Below are positions 28,253 through 32,066 of a stretch of DNA of 32,066 bases, piece by piece. Every line of letters begins with the position of its first letter. Within the stretch, counting starts at the first letter, position 1. The stretch lies in the NCBI GenBank assembly GCA_018814465.1, contig JAHIZR010000038.1, positions 1-32,066 of the forward strand. The letters are read 5' to 3'. Position numbers and translations under genes: made by a program. Under the pieces are notes generated by a model. That model was not told the DNA's origin. It ran no database searches and saw only the letters and a list, made by a program, of their open reading frames with translations. The stretch is from a bacterium (GTDB lineage Bacteria; Electryoneota; RPQS01).

Positions 28253-30235
28253 TTACTTCAATAAGACAGCTTTTTTCGTACTGATATGATTATTTGTTTT
28301 AAGGCTGTATAGATATATTCCCGAGGAGTATTCTCTGCCATCCCAGTGATAGTGATGAGTCCCGGGTGAAAGGCTGCCCAGTAATTTGCGGAAAACTTCC
28401 TGTCCCTGAATATTGTGAACAATCAGAGTTGCCTCCGATTGCACAGGTATGTCAAATTCAATCGTGGTTGACTGATTGAAGGGATTCGGGTAAATATTGC
28501 TGAATGCGAATTCCGTCGGAATTGCCTTGTCTTCGTCTTCGGCATTTATGATGTAACTATATGATACTGTTTTCAGAAGCCAGTTGTTCGGATCGAAAAT
28601 AATAGTGTCTACACCGAACCAGTACGCAGCATCTTCGAAATCAATATCCTGGAAATCCATATCATGGATCCAAACAGTATCGATTCGTGTTTCGCCACCC
28701 CAATCAGTGCCTTCGATTTCAACCGGCATTCTAAAATAGGTTCCAATGGTTTGCGTCTGCCGCAATCTATGCCCCCAAATATCACCCTCCCAGGTATTCT
28801 CAACCTCGAAGCGTGGGTAGCCGGTTCCTGAGTACACCCACTGATCGAAGAACCATTGCAGACTCTCGCCGTAATGCTCTTCACACTTGGCCTGGAAATC
28901 CGCTGTGACAGCATTTCCATAAGCATGCTCCGCGCCATATTCGCGCAAAGACTGGAAGAATGAAGAATCTCCCATCACCCAACGGAGCATGTGCAGGACG
29001 CAACCTCCCTTTTCATAGACTACACTGCTCCAGTAGTCATCAGGATCATAGACCGTGAAGTTGGCCGCCCCGCGAGCGGCAGGCATCAGGTCATGAAGCA
29101 TGTAATCAAGATATTCGTCACGTCCTCCGATAATCTCCATTCCCAACGCTTCACAATAGGAAGCGAAACCTTCATTCAGCCACATGTCTTTCCATTCCCC
29201 AAGCGTCACCCAATCGCCCCACCACATGTGAGACAACTCATGGAACAGTAATCCGTCGTAGGTATGATTCTGGACAACATAAGAATCGAAGTGTGAAACA
29301 CTGGTCGCATGTTCCATATCACCATTGCGGCACATGTTGAATCCAAAAGCGTCAAAGGGATAGTCTCCGAACAGTTCCACAAAGCCATCGAGCACCGCAG
29401 GCACATTTAAAAAATGCTCCGGGGCTTGATTCACGCGGCTTGGATAGACGAAGTTCGCAATATAAGGATCCGATTCGCGCTGAACCATGATCTCATAGAT
29501 CGAGACAGAAACGAACAGCAGATATGTCGAGACCGGCTGATCCATGCGGTAATGCCAGGTAATCGTAGTGTCATGAGGCTCAGACTCGACGAGCACTCCA
29601 TTACTGAGAGCAGTTAAGCTGTCATCCGCCGTGATCCAAGTCTCCCACAACAGCTTGTCAGTCGGATCCGCATAGGATGGAATCCATGTGTGGTTCGCCG
29701 GCGGCGGTTCGAGGTCGAGACCGTCCCCCATAGAATAAACGATCGGAGGACGCCAGCCGGAGCGGGGATGCATGAAAATCCCTCCCCATGCGTCAATGAT
29801 TTCCGGCTGACCATGATAGACCATGCGAATCTCGGTTGAGTCGCCGACAGCCAGAGGAGTCACAAGATAAATCTGCAGACTGTCGTCGCCTTCGACTTCA
29901 AAGCGATCAACTTGAGTGATATCCGACCAGATTGAGTCTATCGTCAAGGCACTCGAGAAACGAAAATCAAGGCGATTTAAGGGTATCTCATCGGCTCTCA
30001 GCTTGATTGTTACATCTCCCCACAGCTCGGAGTTATCAATATCAAAGGCGAGTGTGGCAGCAAGCTTGGTCACATCGAATTGATGAAGGCTGTCCTCATC
30101 CAGATTGGAGGGATACCGAACAGCATGTCGAAATGCGCTCCTGTCAACAACGCTGTCAGTCAGAAAAGAGTTCCGGGGAGCGGCCCAACTACAGGCAGCA
30201 ACCAACGCAAATAAAATCAAGAGTTTTCTGTGCAT
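28253..30235 (-). CDS. M1 family metallopeptidase with T9SS type A sorting domain
   Basis: 660 aa; signal peptide; GDMEH; HELSHMWWGDWVTLGEWKDMWLNEGFASY (HExxH-18-E); C-terminus IYPNPFNQSTTIEFDI...IVHNIQGQEVFRKLLGSLSPGTHHYHWDG...SGIYLYSLKT...KKAVLLK. Confidence 0.92.
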   Translation of the reverse strand: MHRKLLILFALVAACSWAAPRNSFLTDSVVDRSAFRHAVRYPSNLDEDSLHQFDVTKLAATLAFDIDNSELWGDVTIKLRADEIPLNRLDFRFSSALTIDSIWSDITQVDRFEVEGDDSLQIYLVTPLAVGDSTEIRMVYHGQPEIIDAWGGIFMHPRSGWRPPIVYSMGDGLDLEPPPANHTWIPSYADPTDKLLWETWITADDSLTALSNGVLVESEPHDTTITWHYRMDQPVSTYLLFVSVSIYEIMVQRESDPYIANFVYPSRVNQAPEHFLNVPAVLDGFVELFGDYPFDAFGFNMCRNGDMEHATSVSHFDSYVVQNHTYDGLLFHELSHMWWGDWVTLGEWKDMWLNEGFASYCEALGMEIIGGRDEYLDYMLHDLMPAARGAANFTVYDPDDYWSSVVYEKGGCVLHMLRWVMGDSSFFQSLREYGAEHAYGNAVTADFQAKCEEHYGESLQWFFDQWVYSGTGYPRFEVENTWEGDIWGHRLRQTQTIGTYFRMPVEIEGTDWGGETRIDTVWIHDMDFQDIDFEDAAYWFGVDTIIFDPNNWLLKTVSYSYIINAEDEDKAIPTEFAFSNIYPNPFNQSTTIEFDIPVQSEATLIVHNIQGQEVFRKLLGSLSPGTHHYHWDGREYSSGIYLYSLKTNNHISTKKAVLLK

Positions 30236-30303
30236 GACGATACTCGCGATTATTTCTCTAAACGTCCAAAATACAAATATCTAAGTCTAAAGTCAACTCT
30301 GAC

Positions 30304-30339
30304 AAAAAACAAACGGACGACCCCGTTGGATCGTCCGTT
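30304..30339 (-). terminator. terminator downstream of the 30361..32066 gene
   Basis: Minus strand aacggacga-tccaacgggg-tcgtccgtt followed by TGTTTTTT. Confidence 0.75.
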
Positions 30340-30360
30340 CACTTGCGCTATGCAGGTGCG

Positions 30361-32066
30361 CTACCGACTTAATCTGTTCTTTCGAACATTCCAGCGGATA
30401 TCGGCAGCTCCTAAACTTGCCTGAGTCATCGTGGTCTGCGGACTCTCACCTTCATACCGTTTGGATTCTCGCATGACCGCAAAGACTTTATAGAATCGCT
30501 GATCCATCTTAAAGGATTCAGGATCAACATAACTGGTATCCTGCATCTCGACATACTCTGTGAAAGACTCCGCGGAGCTGACAGATGCCATATATACCCG
30601 ATAAGAGAGCGCTTTCTCGATTGAGTTCCAGAACAGTTTCACCCCACCTTGATAAGGCCGAATTGTCAGACTGCTGATCGGGATCAGATCCTCGCGAAGG
30701 TCTCCGATGATCTGAATCTCCCCGATGCGCCAATACCAACCGCTATTGGTTTCGAACCGAAAAGCAACACGATCATCCCCTTCGATCCAATCGAGAATTT
30801 CGGTTATTTCAATCCCGTCCTCAAGAACCGGTGTTGATTCCTGCACTCGATGCCAGACGAGGTACGGGAAGGTTTTCCCGCCATCCTTGCTTCCCATGAT
30901 GCGCGCGATGATTCCATGATCATCCATTCCGCTGCGCAAATAGTTCCAAAACTTCAAGCGAATACCGCTTAACATGGAGCAATCAACTATCTGTGTCGTG
31001 TAGGAGATCATTTCCTCCGAAGAAATACCGTGCAGCTCAAGCACCTCGCGTCCCTGATTATTCCTCGTGAATGCCCATGAGGCATCCTTCGGCTGGTGTA
31101 TGCGGGGCTTGATGCTGTGCTGGAAACCGTAATATGTGTAAAGATCCAACGTGGAACTTGATTCGTATCGCACCCGGAATGTGTATTCCTCCGTGGCGCC
31201 CGCGTTGGCCGGATCCGCATTATCTGTGGATTCAATACGATAGTGAATCGTTGTGTTCCACGGCATTCCCGGAATCGCCCCGCGATACAATCCATCAACA
31301 AGATTCATCTGGGCGAAGGCTTCCGTCCCTTCGTTGACGCGGTATCTGATCATCACCGACGCGATTCCGCTTGCGTCCTGAACATCCGCAATCACGGGAA
31401 TCGGCACATTACGGCGCAGAAAATCAGGCAGCGGAGTATGACGAATCACCGGCGGATAGATATCCACTCGCGATTCAATACCGAACCAGCCAAGCATGCC
31501 GGCGATGAGATGCACTCGAGTCGAAGGATAGGCGGCATCGTCGAGCAATCCAATCTCGATTGAGGAGCCAATCGTTCGATAAGTTTCTCCTGCATAGGCG
31601 ACGCAGACTGCGTACGGATGAGTCTCCGAATCGTTGCGCAGAATCACCGTGGCTCCACTCACGGGCGAAATCTGGTCAATAAAACTATTCTCACCCGAAT
31701 ACTCGAAATGATAGTCCTGATAGGATGTTCCATACTCGCCTTTAATCGGACCCGCATTCGCGCTGCCGTCGCTCAGCCCTTCGATGTGGAAATACGGATG
31801 AAGCGCCGTTTCCGAATCATAACTCCAAACATCAGCCCCCTCCCAGTAGCAGCTGCCGCCGCCTTCCAGATACTCGGCGAGTCTCCCAGCTTCACTTTGC
31901 GGCAGCGCGCGAGCATTCGGACTGACTCCGCAAAAGATCCATACCGAGCGATAGCGGAACAGATTGTACGGCAGCGCTGTCACTCTCTCATACTCGATAC
32001 CGAGTGCCGACAGACAGCTTTCAAGCGCGTCTATTTGCGCGGGATTCTCATCCAGTTCATAGAGCA
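30361..32066 (-). CDS. partial exported multi-domain protein (Ig/FN3-like modules); 5' end beyond window
   Basis: Frame stays open upstream of the listed 31983 start to the window edge (LYELDENPAQIDALESCLSALGIEYERV-TALPYN...). Contains VDIYPPVIRHTPLPDFLRRNVPIPVIADVQDASGIASVMIRYRV and a C-terminal FN3-like module. No T9SS CTD. Confidence 0.7.
   Translation of the reverse strand, partial: LYELDENPAQIDALESCLSALGIEYERVTALPYNLFRYRSVWIFCGVSPNARALPQSEAGRLAEYLEGGGSCYWEGADVWSYDSETALHPYFHIEGLSDGSANAGPIKGEYGTSYQDYHFEYSGENSFIDQISPVSGATVILRNDSETHPYAVCVAYAGETYRTIGSSIEIGLLDDAAYPSTRVHLIAGMLGWFGIESRVDIYPPVIRHTPLPDFLRRNVPIPVIADVQDASGIASVMIRYRVNEGTEAFAQMNLVDGLYRGAIPGMPWNTTIHYRIESTDNADPANAGATEEYTFRVRYESSSTLDLYTYYGFQHSIKPRIHQPKDASWAFTRNNQGREVLELHGISSEEMISYTTQIVDCSMLSGIRLKFWNYLRSGMDDHGIIARIMGSKDGGKTFPYLVWHRVQESTPVLEDGIEITEILDWIEGDDRVAFRFETNSGWYWRIGEIQIIGDLREDLIPISSLTIRPYQGGVKLFWNSIEKALSYRVYMASVSSAESFTEYVEMQDTSYVDPESFKMDQRFYKVFAVMRESKRYEGESPQTTMTQASLGAADIRWNVRKNRLSR

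Noticed and set aside
29270-29350. M1 peptidase GxMEN motif reads GDMEH
   Set aside because: M1 peptidases with GGMEH-type variants are familiar in bacteria, and HExxH-18-E is intact, so it is not unusual enough to report.

Overview
The window looks like a chromosomal segment from an FCB-group-like bacterium. This is inferred from T9SS-type C-terminal sorting domains and large C25/M1 exported proteins; no taxon is claimed. From left to right it contains: a partial histidine ammonia-lyase (-) preceded by a small SANT/Myb-like HTH protein (-), a small GIY-YIG protein (-) and a 1246-aa C25 gingipain-like exported protein with a T9SS CTD (-); a Cys-rich secreted protein (+); a polysaccharide flippase (-); SppA (-); an O-antigen-ligase-like membrane protein (+); a truncated GNAT remnant next to tRNA-Glu and tRNA-His (-); a multi-PAS/GAF hybrid histidine kinase (-); a 1709-aa C25-like exported protein without a CTD (+); initiator tRNA-Met (-); a CNNM/CorC-type protein, a YigZ/IMPACT protein, PPDK and an M1 peptidase with a T9SS CTD (all -); and a partial exported protein (-). 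I see no CRISPR array, prophage, transposase or clear defence island. The most checkable oddities are: (i) hutH has no ATG/GTG/TTG/CTG in its only possible start interval and appears to start at AUC behind a good Shine-Dalgarno overlapping the upstream stop; (ii) both C25-like proteins keep the Cys region but lack the His of the canonical GHG motif; (iii) the two CTD-less exported proteins end in similar FN3-like modules; (iv) the initiator tRNA appears to have a U1.U72 mismatch; (v) a gene-debris scar abuts the tRNA-Glu terminator. No clearly new multi-gene system was found.
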